Assembly: GCF_900100605.1 (NCBI RefSeq)
Contig: NZ_FNCN01000020.1
Span: forward strand, 1 to 64,000
Reading direction: 5' to 3'
DNA: 64,000 nucleotides
Origin: Sinosporangium album
GTDB lineage: Bacteria > Actinomycetota > Actinomycetes > Streptosporangiales > Streptosporangiaceae
Positions 55,751 through 63,832 of the stretch are shown here, in pieces. The notes beneath the pieces were generated by a model. It had not been told where the DNA came from, ran no database searches, and saw only the letters and a program-made list of their open reading frames with translations. The position numbers were made by a program, and so were the translations under genes. Every line of letters begins with the position of its first letter. Position 1 is the first letter of the stretch.

Positions 55751-56250
55751 GTAAATCCCTCGCCCGTTGGGAGATCCCCGTCTACGCGAGCTGGGAGACA
55801 GACCCCGACACCGACGTCGGATACCTCGCGTTCACCTCCGAGCGGACGCCGGGAGGCATCGCCCACCAGTCCCACATCGAAGACGACGATGAGGTGTTGC
55901 ACGCCGCGGTGGACTGGTCGGCCGGCAATCGACTGCGCGGTGTCGAGCTGCTGGGCGCGCGCGAGATGCTCCCGGCGCCTCTACGCCTGTCGGCCCCGCC
56001 TCCGTCTGCGGGACAGCCTCACGTTGAATGGCGCGGCGTGGGCTACGTCCGGCTGGAGGAGGCTGGCGGAGCGTGGATCGCGTTCACGCCTGAGCAGAGA
56101 CGGGAGGAGTCGGCCTCCCGGTCCCTGGCGCGTGACAAGAACGACGTGCTTCTGGCTGTGTTGCATTGGTCGGAGACCGGGGAGCTGCTGGGGATCGAGC
56201 TGGTGGACGCGGAGAGTTCGCTGCCGCCGTCCTTGGCAGGGTGCCTCTAA
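55747..56250 (+). CDS. Tandem DUF2283-like immunity protein
   Basis: 167 residues. Two DUF2283-like repeats: residues about 8-76 (VYASWETDPDTDVGYLAF ... RGVELLGAREMLP) and 92-160 (VGYVRLEEAGGAWIAF ... LLGIELVDAESSLP). DUF2283 antitoxins normally have one such unit and pair with DUF4258 toxins. Here the unit is doubled, paralleling the neighbouring immunity protein. ATG overlaps the toxin stop (ATGA). Confidence 0.7.
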   Translation: MSKSLARWEIPVYASWETDPDTDVGYLAFTSERTPGGIAHQSHIEDDDEVLHAAVDWSAGNRLRGVELLGAREMLPAPLRLSAPPPSAGQPHVEWRGVGYVRLEEAGGAWIAFTPEQRREESASRSLARDKNDVLLAVLHWSETGELLGIELVDAESSLPPSLAGCL

Positions 56251-56267
56251 TCCTTGATCACTCGGGT

Positions 56268-56744
56268 CTATTCCCGTGTGGCGCCTTCGGGCCAGATGAC
56301 CGTGACCGGTATCCCGCGGGCGTGCGCCTCGGCGACGACGTCCGCCGTGCCGCCCCGCCCGGCGGCGGGCTCACCGTCCCACACCGCAACGAGCTGATCC
56401 ACCGCCCCCAGCAGCGCGTCGTTGGCCGCGACGTACGCCTCGCGGTCGGCGTGGTCGTGGTCCATGGTGTGGACCACGACCGCTTTGCCGAGCAGGCGGT
56501 CGAACTGGTCGGCGTGGTCGGGCCTGACCTTCGTGTCCCGGTAGTCGCGGGATGGCAGCACCACTTCGAGGGTCCCCCCGGCCTCGATGACGGCCTCGGC
56601 GAACAGGCTGTCGGCGCCGCGGGCGATGCAGGAAACGCCGACGATGTCACCGCCGATTGTGGTGAGATGGCGTTGGAGCGCCTCTGACACCAGCAGGGCT
56701 GTGGGCCCGGTCAGGTTCATGTGTCCGGTGACGCCGATGCGCAT
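56268..56744 (-). CDS. SLOG-superfamily Rossmann-like protein
   Basis: 158 residues. MRIGVTGHMNL at the start (nucleotide loop), CIARGADSLFAEAVIEAGG, LVAVWDGEPAAGRGGTADVV and PVTVIWPEGA follow the SLOG/LOG-DprA layout with a GGTADVV loop. SLOG domains bind nucleotide-derived ligands and sit in several phage-defence effectors; others act as hydrolases. No fused effector is present. Faces the toxin pair, with convergent ends 17 bp apart. Confidence 0.65.
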   Translation of the reverse strand: MRIGVTGHMNLTGPTALLVSEALQRHLTTIGGDIVGVSCIARGADSLFAEAVIEAGGTLEVVLPSRDYRDTKVRPDHADQFDRLLGKAVVVHTMDHDHADREAYVAANDALLGAVDQLVAVWDGEPAAGRGGTADVVAEAHARGIPVTVIWPEGATRE

Positions 56745-56958
56745 CCGACGGTCTCCTTCGCCTTGATCGTTGATCGGTCTAGACGGACAGTGTCTCGCGG
56801 ACGCGGAGTTCGGCTACGGCCCGCCCGCGGCGTGTGGCGAGGTCGCGATATCCGCCCGGCCGGAAAACGACAAGGAATAACGGGCAAACCCCTAACGTAA
56901 ACGAGCCCTGCACATCTAGCCTGGGAATGTCGGTTACCAGGGAGAAGGCAGGGCCAGC

Positions 56959-58137
56959 ATGTCCGACGTTAACACGCAGAACACCCTCGCCGCACGGGTG
57001 CGGACGCTCCGCAAACGATGCGGTCTCAGCCAGACGGGACTGGCCGAGCAGGCCGGCGTATCGGCCAGCCTTATCAGCAAAATCGAACAGGGCATAATCC
57101 CCGAGACCACTATGGCCACCGCGCACAAGCTGGCTCGCGCCCTGCGCACCAACACCAGCGAACTTTTCGCCTCCTCTCTCCGCGAGGCCGAAAGCGAGAC
57201 TCTGATCGACCACGTATGGAAACCCGTCGAGCAGGCCCTGAACGGGACCCTGCCCCCGGTGAACGAAGACCCCTCCCTGGACGACATCCAACGTCGCCTC
57301 AGGGCCCTCAAGCCACTGCTCGCCGAGAACCGCTACCGGGAGGTGGCCCTGGAGCTTCCCGGGCTGATACGCGATGTCGAGGCCCTCGACGACGTACGCA
57401 CCCCGCGCTCGCGGCTGCTGAACGTCGCTGGATGGATGTTCGTTCAGACTCACCAGTACGCGCTGGCGGAGATGACGCTGAAGCAGGCCGTCGACGCGGC
57501 CGAGGACCGGCTCGACGCGGCCGCGGCGGTTGTGACGCTGGGCTGGATGCAGCTTCGGCACGGCCGCCTCACCGAGGCCCGCGAGCTGTCCGTCAAATGG
57601 GCGGACGCGATCGAACCCCGGTTCTCCCGGGCCACCACGGCGGAACTGGCGCTGTGGGGCAGGCTGCTGATCAGGATCTCCGGTGCGGCGGTACGCGACA
57701 ACCGGCCGGGAGAGGCCGAGGACGCCATCCAGCTCGCGCGCGCGGCCGCCGTACGGATCGGGCGCGAGATCCAAGCCGACAGCTCCACCCATAACACTTT
57801 CGGCCCGGCGACCGTGCAGATGATCGTGGCGGAGAACGCCTCGATCGGGGACAAGTACGACAAGGTGTTGACGGTCGCCGAACGCATCCCCAAGAAGCTG
57901 CTCCACGTGAACGGGTCCGGCCGGAACCGGCACCGGCTCGACATCGCCAACGCCCTGCTGGCCACCAAACGCCCCACCGAGGCGACAGCGGTAATGCACG
58001 ACATATACCGCACATCGCCCGAATGGCTGCTTAAACAGCGTTACGCCCGACGGATTATGGACGGCATTGTGTACCGGCGCCGAAGCCTCACCCCGGAAAT
58101 GCGGGCCCTGTCCGAAGCGCTGACCATCACCGGGTAA
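56959..58137 (+). CDS. XRE-family HTH regulator with TPR-like repeats
   Basis: 392 residues. Residues 9-68 are a Cro/CI-type HTH (LAARVRTLRKRCGLSQTGLAEQ, ASLISKIEQG). Residues 100-390 are helical TPR-like repeats with a peptide-sensor layout typical of actinomycete regulators. GAGAAGGCAGGG precedes the ATG; TAACGT/TAGCCT (56893-56922) may form its promoter. It could be a phage repressor or a host developmental-type regulator; it is a candidate operator-binding protein for P1-P3. Confidence 0.75.
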   Translation: MSDVNTQNTLAARVRTLRKRCGLSQTGLAEQAGVSASLISKIEQGIIPETTMATAHKLARALRTNTSELFASSLREAESETLIDHVWKPVEQALNGTLPPVNEDPSLDDIQRRLRALKPLLAENRYREVALELPGLIRDVEALDDVRTPRSRLLNVAGWMFVQTHQYALAEMTLKQAVDAAEDRLDAAAAVVTLGWMQLRHGRLTEARELSVKWADAIEPRFSRATTAELALWGRLLIRISGAAVRDNRPGEAEDAIQLARAAAVRIGREIQADSSTHNTFGPATVQMIVAENASIGDKYDKVLTVAERIPKKLLHVNGSGRNRHRLDIANALLATKRPTEATAVMHDIYRTSPEWLLKQRYARRIMDGIVYRRRSLTPEMRALSEALTITG

Positions 58138-58279
58138 ACGGCCCCAGCCTGCTATTTCGCACGCCATTGACAGTTCCGGCGGGCGGTAGACCAAACTGTC
58201 AATGACACCGTGCAACAGAAGAGTTACGGTCGTCCCGTGTCCGCCGCCAAAATTTTTTACCTCATTCCCGGGGCTGAGG

Positions 58280-58630
58280 ATGCGTCATAGACAACGCGCC
58301 TTCAGCCCCGTAAGACAAAGCGCCGACGAGCGAGCCGCGGTACCTCCCTCCGTTGCCAGATTCGCCCGCCTGCTCCGCGCACATCGGTTGCCCGCGCCCG
58401 TCAGACGCGCCGGCGGCAAAGCTCTCGCCGCCGTGTACGGCCGCGAGCCTCTCCGGGCCGAGCCACCGTCCGCCCCCGCCACAGCTCCTCTCACTATGCA
58501 GGAAGTGCGTCTGGTCGCCGAGAGCAGATCCGTTCTGGGGAGCATCACCTTGGCCCCCATCACCGACCAACTGCTGATCAAACTTCGGGACGGGCTGAAC
58601 GAGCTCGACGCGGGAGGCCCGCGTGGATGA
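58280..58630 (+). CDS. Hypothetical protein upstream of the methyltransferase
   Basis: 116 residues from the ATG at 58280 (GGGG at 7-10 bp upstream; in-frame upstream ATG at 58202 lacks a site). Arg/Pro-rich first half, then a helix LTMQEVRLVAESRSVLGSI and LLIKLRDGLNELDAG. Overlaps the methyltransferase start by 8 bp. Function unknown. Confidence 0.45.
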   Translation: MRHRQRAFSPVRQSADERAAVPPSVARFARLLRAHRLPAPVRRAGGKALAAVYGREPLRAEPPSAPATAPLTMQEVRLVAESRSVLGSITLAPITDQLLIKLRDGLNELDAGGPRG

Positions 58631-59429
58631 GCTCCATGACCTCGGCCCGCCCCTCAGCGCGTCCACTCCGAACGTCGCCCGCATCTACGACGCCCTCCTG
58701 GGCGGCAAGGACAACTTTCCGGCCGACCGCGAAGCCGCCCAGAGACTCATGCGGCTGATGCCGGACGTGAAGGCCGCCGCACAACTGAATCGCGCGTTCC
58801 TGAAACGCGCGGTGCGGCGCCTGACCCACGCGGGCATCACCCAGTACATCGATCTGGGGTCCGGCCTGCCGACCCAGGAGAACGTCCACGAAGTCGCCCA
58901 GGCGGTCAACCCCAACGCCAAGGTCGTCTACGTGGACCACGACCCGGTGCCGGTCACCCACGGGCGCGCGATCCTCAAGGGCACAGGCGTGGTGATGCTC
59001 CACGCTGACATCCGTCAGCCGCTCACCATCCTGCACGACCCGGTGGTGCGGGACACGATCGACTACAGGCAGCCCGTGGCGCTGATCGCCGTAGCCGTCC
59101 TACACTTCCTCGCCGACCCCCACGAGGTGCTGCGGTGCTTCGCGGACCGGCTCGCGCCCGGCAGCCGCCTGGTGCTGTCGCACGGCACCAGCGACGGCGC
59201 CGACCCCCGCACGGTCGCAGAGGGCAAAAGCATCTACAAGCAGACGTCAGCGCCGGTGTACCCGCGGCCGGCCGCGGAGATCGCGGCGATGCTGGAGGCG
59301 TTCGGCACGGTGGATGAGCCGGGCCTGGTGCCGGTGACCGACTGGCATCCCGACCCCGAAGCCTTCCCGCCCGCGCCGGTGCCGTGGCTGCTCGTCGGGA
59401 CCGCCACCAAACCCCCCGGGACCACCTGA
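58623..59429 (+). CDS. SAV2177-type SAM-dependent methyltransferase (DUF574)
   Basis: 268 residues from a GTG at 58623. ARIYDALLGGKDNFPADR (residues 19-36) and YIDLGSGLPTQENVHEVAQ (SAM loop, about 77-95), VVYVDHDPVPVTHGRA and VALIAVAVLHFLADP are diagnostic of this actinomycete methyltransferase family. Substrate unknown. Such genes commonly sit with XRE-type regulators like the one upstream, so this is probably a host-type pair. Confidence 0.85.
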   Translation: MDELHDLGPPLSASTPNVARIYDALLGGKDNFPADREAAQRLMRLMPDVKAAAQLNRAFLKRAVRRLTHAGITQYIDLGSGLPTQENVHEVAQAVNPNAKVVYVDHDPVPVTHGRAILKGTGVVMLHADIRQPLTILHDPVVRDTIDYRQPVALIAVAVLHFLADPHEVLRCFADRLAPGSRLVLSHGTSDGADPRTVAEGKSIYKQTSAPVYPRPAAEIAAMLEAFGTVDEPGLVPVTDWHPDPEAFPPAPVPWLLVGTATKPPGTT

Positions 59430-59474
59430 CCAGGTCCCGGCGGTAACAGCGCGGCGCGGCGGAGGAAGAAAGGC

Positions 59475-59729
59475 GTGTACTCCGCCGTGCCGTCCCACCC
59501 CCCGCACACCGGCGATCTCAATCACGTCTGGAAGCGCCGGCGGGCGGGCGGCCGAGGAGCCCCTCGGCCACACCGCACGAAAGTGAGTTCGTGCGGCGGT
59601 GCGGCACCGGTCGCCGACGGCCGGTGCCGCACTACACGAGCAGGCGCGCACTCGCGCCAGGTGAATCCCGCGTGTCGGCCTGAGGGGGTCCGATGCGCGG
59701 GCGGCCGGTACGGCATCGGCCAGAGGTAG
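59475..59729 (+). CDS. Doubtful ORF inside a hairpin-rich region
   Basis: GTG at 59475 with GGAGGAAGAAAGG upstream, encoding 84 Arg/Gly/Cys-rich residues. The good ribosome site argues for it, but it runs through several perfect inverted repeats whose structure seems the selected feature. Retained as a possibility only. Confidence 0.3.
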   Translation: MYSAVPSHPPHTGDLNHVWKRRRAGGRGAPRPHRTKVSSCGGAAPVADGRCRTTRAGAHSRQVNPACRPEGVRCAGGRYGIGQR

Positions 59730-59829
59730 TGAGCCGTACCGGCCATCCCTGGAGGGGCGCGGATCCCGCGGGATCCGCGCCCCTCCTTCCGCCCGGCTCC
59801 TCCTCCCTGCGGGGCCGGGCGGAAGGAGG
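59550..59829. repeat. Cluster of seven perfect inverted repeats
   Basis: Stems: 59550-59557/59562-59569; 59573-59581/59589-59597; 59600-59611/59622-59633; 59643-59648/59653-59658; 59703-59714/59733-59744; a 36-bp palindrome 59751-59786; 59782-59797/59814-59829. Arms are 6-18 bp and all perfect. Such density suggests a single-stranded DNA structure (origin, recombination site) or a structured RNA; no known family recognised. Confidence 0.75.
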
Positions 59830-59899
59830 TCCGGCGAATCTTGCAAGCCCTCGCGCCGGGCCCCCGTGCCCATGTCCGCACGGAACGGAATGGAGAGCT

Positions 59900-60830
59900 G
59901 TGACCAACACCGCGACGCTGCTGGAAGAGACGGTCAAGAACGACTGGAGGATCATCCCCGACCGGGCGCCCCGTGTCGGGCCGCTGTACGCCGCGCTGAC
60001 CGGCGCCCCCGACGCCTCCGACACCCAGGAGGCGCTCACCTGGATCAGCGGCAACTACACCCGCCTGCTCGCCGCCGTCGAGGACAACAGGCACGCCGAG
60101 GAAGGCTGGCAGTTCGCCGAGGCGCTGCACGGATGGTTCGTGACGTGCGGTGCTCAGGCGGACCGGGTGCGCGTCTACACCCTCGGGTTGGAGTCGGCGC
60201 GGGAGTCGATGACGCCGGAGGCCACGCCTCAAATGCTCACCGGGCTGGCGTCGGGGCACATCGGCACCCGGGACTACGCCGCCGCGCGGCCTGCCGCAGA
60301 GGAAGCGCTCAGCCTCTGGCAGGAGTACGGCCACCAGGCGGGGCAGGCCGCTGCCCTCGGCAAGCTTGGCGTGATCGCCACGGGGACGGACCGGGCGGAG
60401 GAGGCGCTGGAGCATCTTGGCGCCGCGCGCCATCCATGAGGCGGCGGGCCGCGTCCGCGGGGTGGTGCTGACCCGGCAGCGGGAAGGTCGGGCGCTGCTG
60501 AAGCTGGAGCGGTTTGACGAGGCGCGGGAGACCCTTGAGTCCGCCCACCTCGCCGCTGCTTCCGCGGGTGAGGAGCGGCTCGCCGCGCAGTCCCTGACCA
60601 ATCTGGGCCAGGTGCATCTGGCGCAGGGCCGCCACCAGGCGGCGGTGAGCCCGCTGCTGGCCGCGATCGCCACTCTCACACGGCTGGGGGCGGCGCGGCC
60701 GGAGTCGCGGGCGCGTGTGGCTCTGGCGGATGTCTACGCCGCCCAGGAGCGGGAGGAACTGGAGCGGGCGCTTGCCCTGGTGAGCGGGGACGACCCGGCC
60801 GCCCGCGACATCTGGGCGCGGCTGGGTTAA
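59900..60830 (+). pseudogene. Truncated, frameshifted TPR protein (NB-ARC regulator remnant)
   Basis: GTG at 59900 (GGAGA upstream) reads to a stop at 60437-60439 (EEALEHLGAARHP), while coding sequence continues in another frame from about 60420 (AIHEAAGRVRGVVLTRQ ... ALALVSGDDPAARDIWARL) to TAA at 60830. The combined about 308 residues are TPR repeats, starting with ALTWISGNYTRLLAAVED, typical of the C-terminal part of NB-ARC/AfsR-type regulators. The NB-ARC ATPase and DNA-binding parts are missing, so this is a remnant. Confidence 0.65.
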
Positions 60831-60911
60831 TGCCCGAGAGGGGGCGGCGGGGCGGATCGTCCGCGCGGAGTTCACCGCCTCGCCGCCCGCTCAACAAAGC
60901 AAGGAGGACCA

Positions 60912-61136
60912 ATGCCGGAACCTGCCCCCGAACAACCGGACAGGAAACCCTCGAAACGGCCGCGGTTCATGGACTGGCGGGAGGAGGTCGCCGCCGACAA
61001 GAAACGCCGAGCCGAGGCGGGCCGTCAGCGTGAGCTCGCACGCATGCGCCGGCACCACGGCGGGCGAGGAGGTGCCGCAGTACTGGATCACCACCGCGCC
61101 GAGCGCCTGATCTGCTCTCCGGAGTGGTCCGCATGA
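60912..61136 (+). CDS. 74-residue basic protein
   Basis: Excellent ribosome site (AAGGAGG) before the ATG at 60912. Highly charged: PEQPDRKPSKRPRFMDWREEVAADKKRRAEAGRQREL, a basic helix suggesting nucleic acid or ribosome association. Stops 28 bp before the convergent gene end. No family recognised. Confidence 0.55.
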   Translation: MPEPAPEQPDRKPSKRPRFMDWREEVAADKKRRAEAGRQRELARMRRHHGGRGGAAVLDHHRAERLICSPEWSA

Positions 61137-61163
61137 CACCAGCGGCAGGCGGTCGGGCAGGAT

Positions 61164-61637
61164 CTAGTCGCCTTCCCCGGCCCACAGCCCTGCCCGCTCG
61201 GCGATGCCTTGCGCGAGGTAGCCGTAGGACGGGGCCAGCTCCGGCAGCGCGCTGATGTCGGGCCTGTCCCTGGCGGACCGGCCGAACAGCGTGAGGCCGC
61301 GGAGGCCGTCCGGCATCTCCTCGACCGTGCCGTCGGACAGGACCCGCACCGCCGGTCGTCGCCGTGGCGGATTTCCCAGGTCATGGGCATCTCCTCGGGG
61401 TCGCATACCCGGGTGCGGGTTCTCCGGCTGCGCCTTGACGGGCAGGTGCACGCAGCCGGGCACCACCTCAAGCGCCGCGACCCGCCGGCCGTGCCCTCGG
61501 TCCCCGGCACCGATCGGCTCCCGGAGGCGGGCCTCCACCCGCCCGCCCGGGACCGGGCGGCGGCACCACGGGCACCGCACCACGCGGTGGCCGAGGTCGA
61601 ACGCAGCACCGGGAGAGGTGGGCACCTGGCGGGTCAC
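61164..61637 (-). CDS. ORF probably fused from two genes by an indel
   Basis: As it stands, one 157-residue ORF from the GTG at 61637. N-terminal half: HRVVRCPWCRRPVPGGR (zinc-like pair) and GCVHLPVKAQPENPH. However, a second start with GAGGAG (ATG at 61384, MTWEIRHGDDRR) lies in another frame, whose natural continuation (AVRVLSDGTVEEMPDGLRG ... AERAGLWAGEGD) is in the frame of the first. One indel near 61340-61350 would turn this into two genes of about 80 and 73 residues. Confidence 0.45.
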   Translation of the reverse strand: MTRQVPTSPGAAFDLGHRVVRCPWCRRPVPGGRVEARLREPIGAGDRGHGRRVAALEVVPGCVHLPVKAQPENPHPGMRPRGDAHDLGNPPRRRPAVRVLSDGTVEEMPDGLRGLTLFGRSARDRPDISALPELAPSYGYLAQGIAERAGLWAGEGD

Positions 61638-61815
61638 CCGGTCATCATGACGCCGCCGCACATCCGACACGCCCAAGACCGCAGACCTCCGACGCGCGGA
61701 CTGGACAGGTCAGGGCACGCCCGGGCCTTGGCGGCCCTCCCGCTCCCGATTCCCCCGCCGCCTGAAGGCAACGGTCCCCTCGGGAGAATCTGATGGGGGT
61801 TCCGCGATGCGATCG

Positions 61816-62595
61816 TCAGGTCACGGTGTCGTAGGTGGCGGGGATGATCGCGGCGCCGTCCCACACCCCCTCCAGGGTGAGCGGCTGTTCGGCTGCGCCG
61901 TCCCATACCGTCCATGCCGCGTCGGGAGGCGGGACGACGGGCCCGATCGGAGCCGCTGTATCGCTCGCGGCGAAATGCCGGTACCGGAACTGGGGTGTGG
62001 TGGGGGTCGAGGAGTTCGGGCCGAAACGGACCGTGTCGAATCCGCTGGACGGCAGGCCGGTGGCGGTGGCGGTGGCGAGGGGGACGGTGGCGTCCCCCGG
62101 GTAGGCGCGGACAGTGAGGGCGCCTGCGTCGGAGCCGATCTCGATCCGTACCGGCTCGTTCAGGGGGAGGACGTCGCTGCCGGAGGTGGCGAGCTGGGTG
62201 CCGGTTCCGGTGAGGATGCGTAGTTGTCCGGCTTGTGTGCCTGCTCCGGTTCCGGCGAGGGTGAGCCGCCACTGCTGTGTGGTGTTGTTGCCGGTCAAGC
62301 CGGTCGCCGCGGTGAAGGAGGCGGACGCCCAGGCGGTGAAGGTGCCGTACCAGCGCAGTGTGTATTGGGCGAGGCCGGTCGTGCCGAATACGGCCTGGCC
62401 CCATCCGATCCAGGATGCGGCGCCGGCGGCCTGGGCGAACACGATGTCGGAGTGGTCGGCGGCACCGATGCGTTCGATGGTCTGGACGGTGCCGTTGCGC
62501 AGCGCGAATGGCGTGTCGCCGGGTCCTGCGAGGGTGGTGGTGAGGGTGGCGCCGTCGGTGAGCCCGGCGCCGTTCCACACGGCCAGAATCGCCAC
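61816..62595 (-). CDS. Phage tail/fibre protein
   Basis: 259 residues, almost wholly beta-strand with Gly/Thr/Ala repeats (LTTTLAGPGDTPFALRNGT, QYTLRWYGTFTAWASASF, LRILTGTGTQLATSG), and a C-terminal WTVWDGAAEQPLTLEGVWDG hairpin repeat common at the ends of actinophage minor tail proteins. Jelly-roll/concanavalin-like fold likely, so receptor binding or a baseplate part. Last gene of the leftward tail group; no lysis gene follows in the window. Confidence 0.75.
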   Translation of the reverse strand: MAILAVWNGAGLTDGATLTTTLAGPGDTPFALRNGTVQTIERIGAADHSDIVFAQAAGAASWIGWGQAVFGTTGLAQYTLRWYGTFTAWASASFTAATGLTGNNTTQQWRLTLAGTGAGTQAGQLRILTGTGTQLATSGSDVLPLNEPVRIEIGSDAGALTVRAYPGDATVPLATATATGLPSSGFDTVRFGPNSSTPTTPQFRYRHFAASDTAAPIGPVVPPPDAAWTVWDGAAEQPLTLEGVWDGAAIIPATYDTVT

Positions 62596-62604
62596 AAGGA
62601 ACCC

Positions 62605-63111
62605 CTATTTGCGGAGGATGACGGTGCCGACGGGGGTTCCGGCGGGGACGGGGTCGCCGACGGCGAGGACGAGGACGGGGGCCATGACGACGCCGTTGCG
62701 GTAGGTGTTGCCGTCCTTGGTGATGCCCCACAGCGTGGCGTTGCGGGTGTTGTTCTGGTACTCGACGACGTTGCCGGATTGGGTGGGGTGGCCGATGAAC
62801 CGCGCTCCGGCGTCCCAGCTGAATGGGGATTGGACGCGTAGCGCCCCCCATTCGTTCAGCGCCATGGTTTTGACGCCGTTGACCCACACCTGCATGACCT
62901 CTTGGCTGTTGAGGTCGATCGTGAAGTTGCGGCGGTGGATGATCATCGGCGCGGCCGGGTCGGCGGTGATGGTGGAGTCCGCCGGCACGCGGGATGCTAC
63001 CCCGGCATCGAGCTGGCTTTTGTTGACGGCGTCGTCGGGTTCGGTGCCGTCGCCGACCCCGCTGACCCGGGTGCCCCCGAAGTTGTAGCCGGGGGCGCGC
63101 ATCTTCTTCAC
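62605..63111 (-). CDS. Tail fibre-like protein
   Basis: 168 residues from a GTG at 63111. N-terminal KKMRAPGYNFGGTRVSGVG followed by EPDDAVNKSQLDAGV, the usual fibre NKxQLDxx motif, then beta-rich receptor-type domain ending MAPVLVLAVGDPVPAGTPVG. Shares its N-terminal motif with the next upstream fibre gene. GAAAGA precedes the start. Confidence 0.7.
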   Translation of the reverse strand: MKKMRAPGYNFGGTRVSGVGDGTEPDDAVNKSQLDAGVASRVPADSTITADPAAPMIIHRRNFTIDLNSQEVMQVWVNGVKTMALNEWGALRVQSPFSWDAGARFIGHPTQSGNVVEYQNNTRNATLWGITKDGNTYRNGVVMAPVLVLAVGDPVPAGTPVGTVILRK

Positions 63112-63122
63112 AGCGGTGTCTT

Positions 63123-63821
63123 TCAGCCGATGATGACGGCGCGGTAGGCGTTCTGCGCCAGGTTGGTGGCCGCGGTGATGGTGACGGTGGTGGCGTCGGT
63201 GACGGTGATGGTGACGTCGACCATTTCGTTGGTGGCGACCTCCCGTACCGCGACCACGACATCGGTGGTGTTGAGGGTGTGGGTGATGGTCCAGGTGGTG
63301 GCGGCTGTGGCGGGGCCGGTGACGGCGTGCTTGGTGGTTCCGCCGCCGCCGGTGGAGTACTTGGCGAACGCCAGGGGTGTGGTGCCGACGGTGATGGGGG
63401 CGTTCGTGGTGAGGAGCCAGGCGGTGTCGGCGTTGACGGTGCCCTCTTCGACGATGACCCATAGGCCCGGGGTGACCTCGGCGTTGGCGTCGGCGTCGAT
63501 GGCGCGGGTCAGTGCGCTGCCTGCGGAGGCGAAGGTGTAGAGGCCGTTCTCGGAGGCCGACGTCTGGTCCTTGAGGAGGATGCGGTCGCCGCCGGCGAGG
63601 GTGACGCCGTCGATGGTGGCGGGGGCCGTGGTGGTCGAGACGTTGCCGGTGGAGGCGACCCGCGCCGAGCCCTTGAAATCGAGGTTGGACATCTGGGCGG
63701 TGACCAGGGCCTGGACCTGCTGCCACTGGGCTGCGCTGGTCCCGGCGACCGCGGCGCCGATGTTGAGGATCTCGGTGCCTGAGAAGTCGTATCCGCCTTC
63801 GGCGAGCATCTTCTTCGTCAT
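63123..63821 (-). CDS. Tail fibre / baseplate protein
   Basis: 232 residues. N-terminal KKMLAEGGYDFSGTEILNIG parallels the downstream fibre protein. Residues 45-130 carry the fibre-head motif NLDFKGSARVASTGNV, DGVTLAGGDRILLKDQTS, ENGLYTF. The C-terminal 70 residues are a beta-sandwich (DVVVAVREVATNEMVDVTITV). Ribosome site GGAG precedes the ATG at 63821. Confidence 0.8.
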   Translation of the reverse strand: MTKKMLAEGGYDFSGTEILNIGAAVAGTSAAQWQQVQALVTAQMSNLDFKGSARVASTGNVSTTTAPATIDGVTLAGGDRILLKDQTSASENGLYTFASAGSALTRAIDADANAEVTPGLWVIVEEGTVNADTAWLLTTNAPITVGTTPLAFAKYSTGGGGTTKHAVTGPATAATTWTITHTLNTTDVVVAVREVATNEMVDVTITVTDATTVTITAATNLAQNAYRAVIIG

Positions 63822-63832
63822 TTTCGCGCTCC

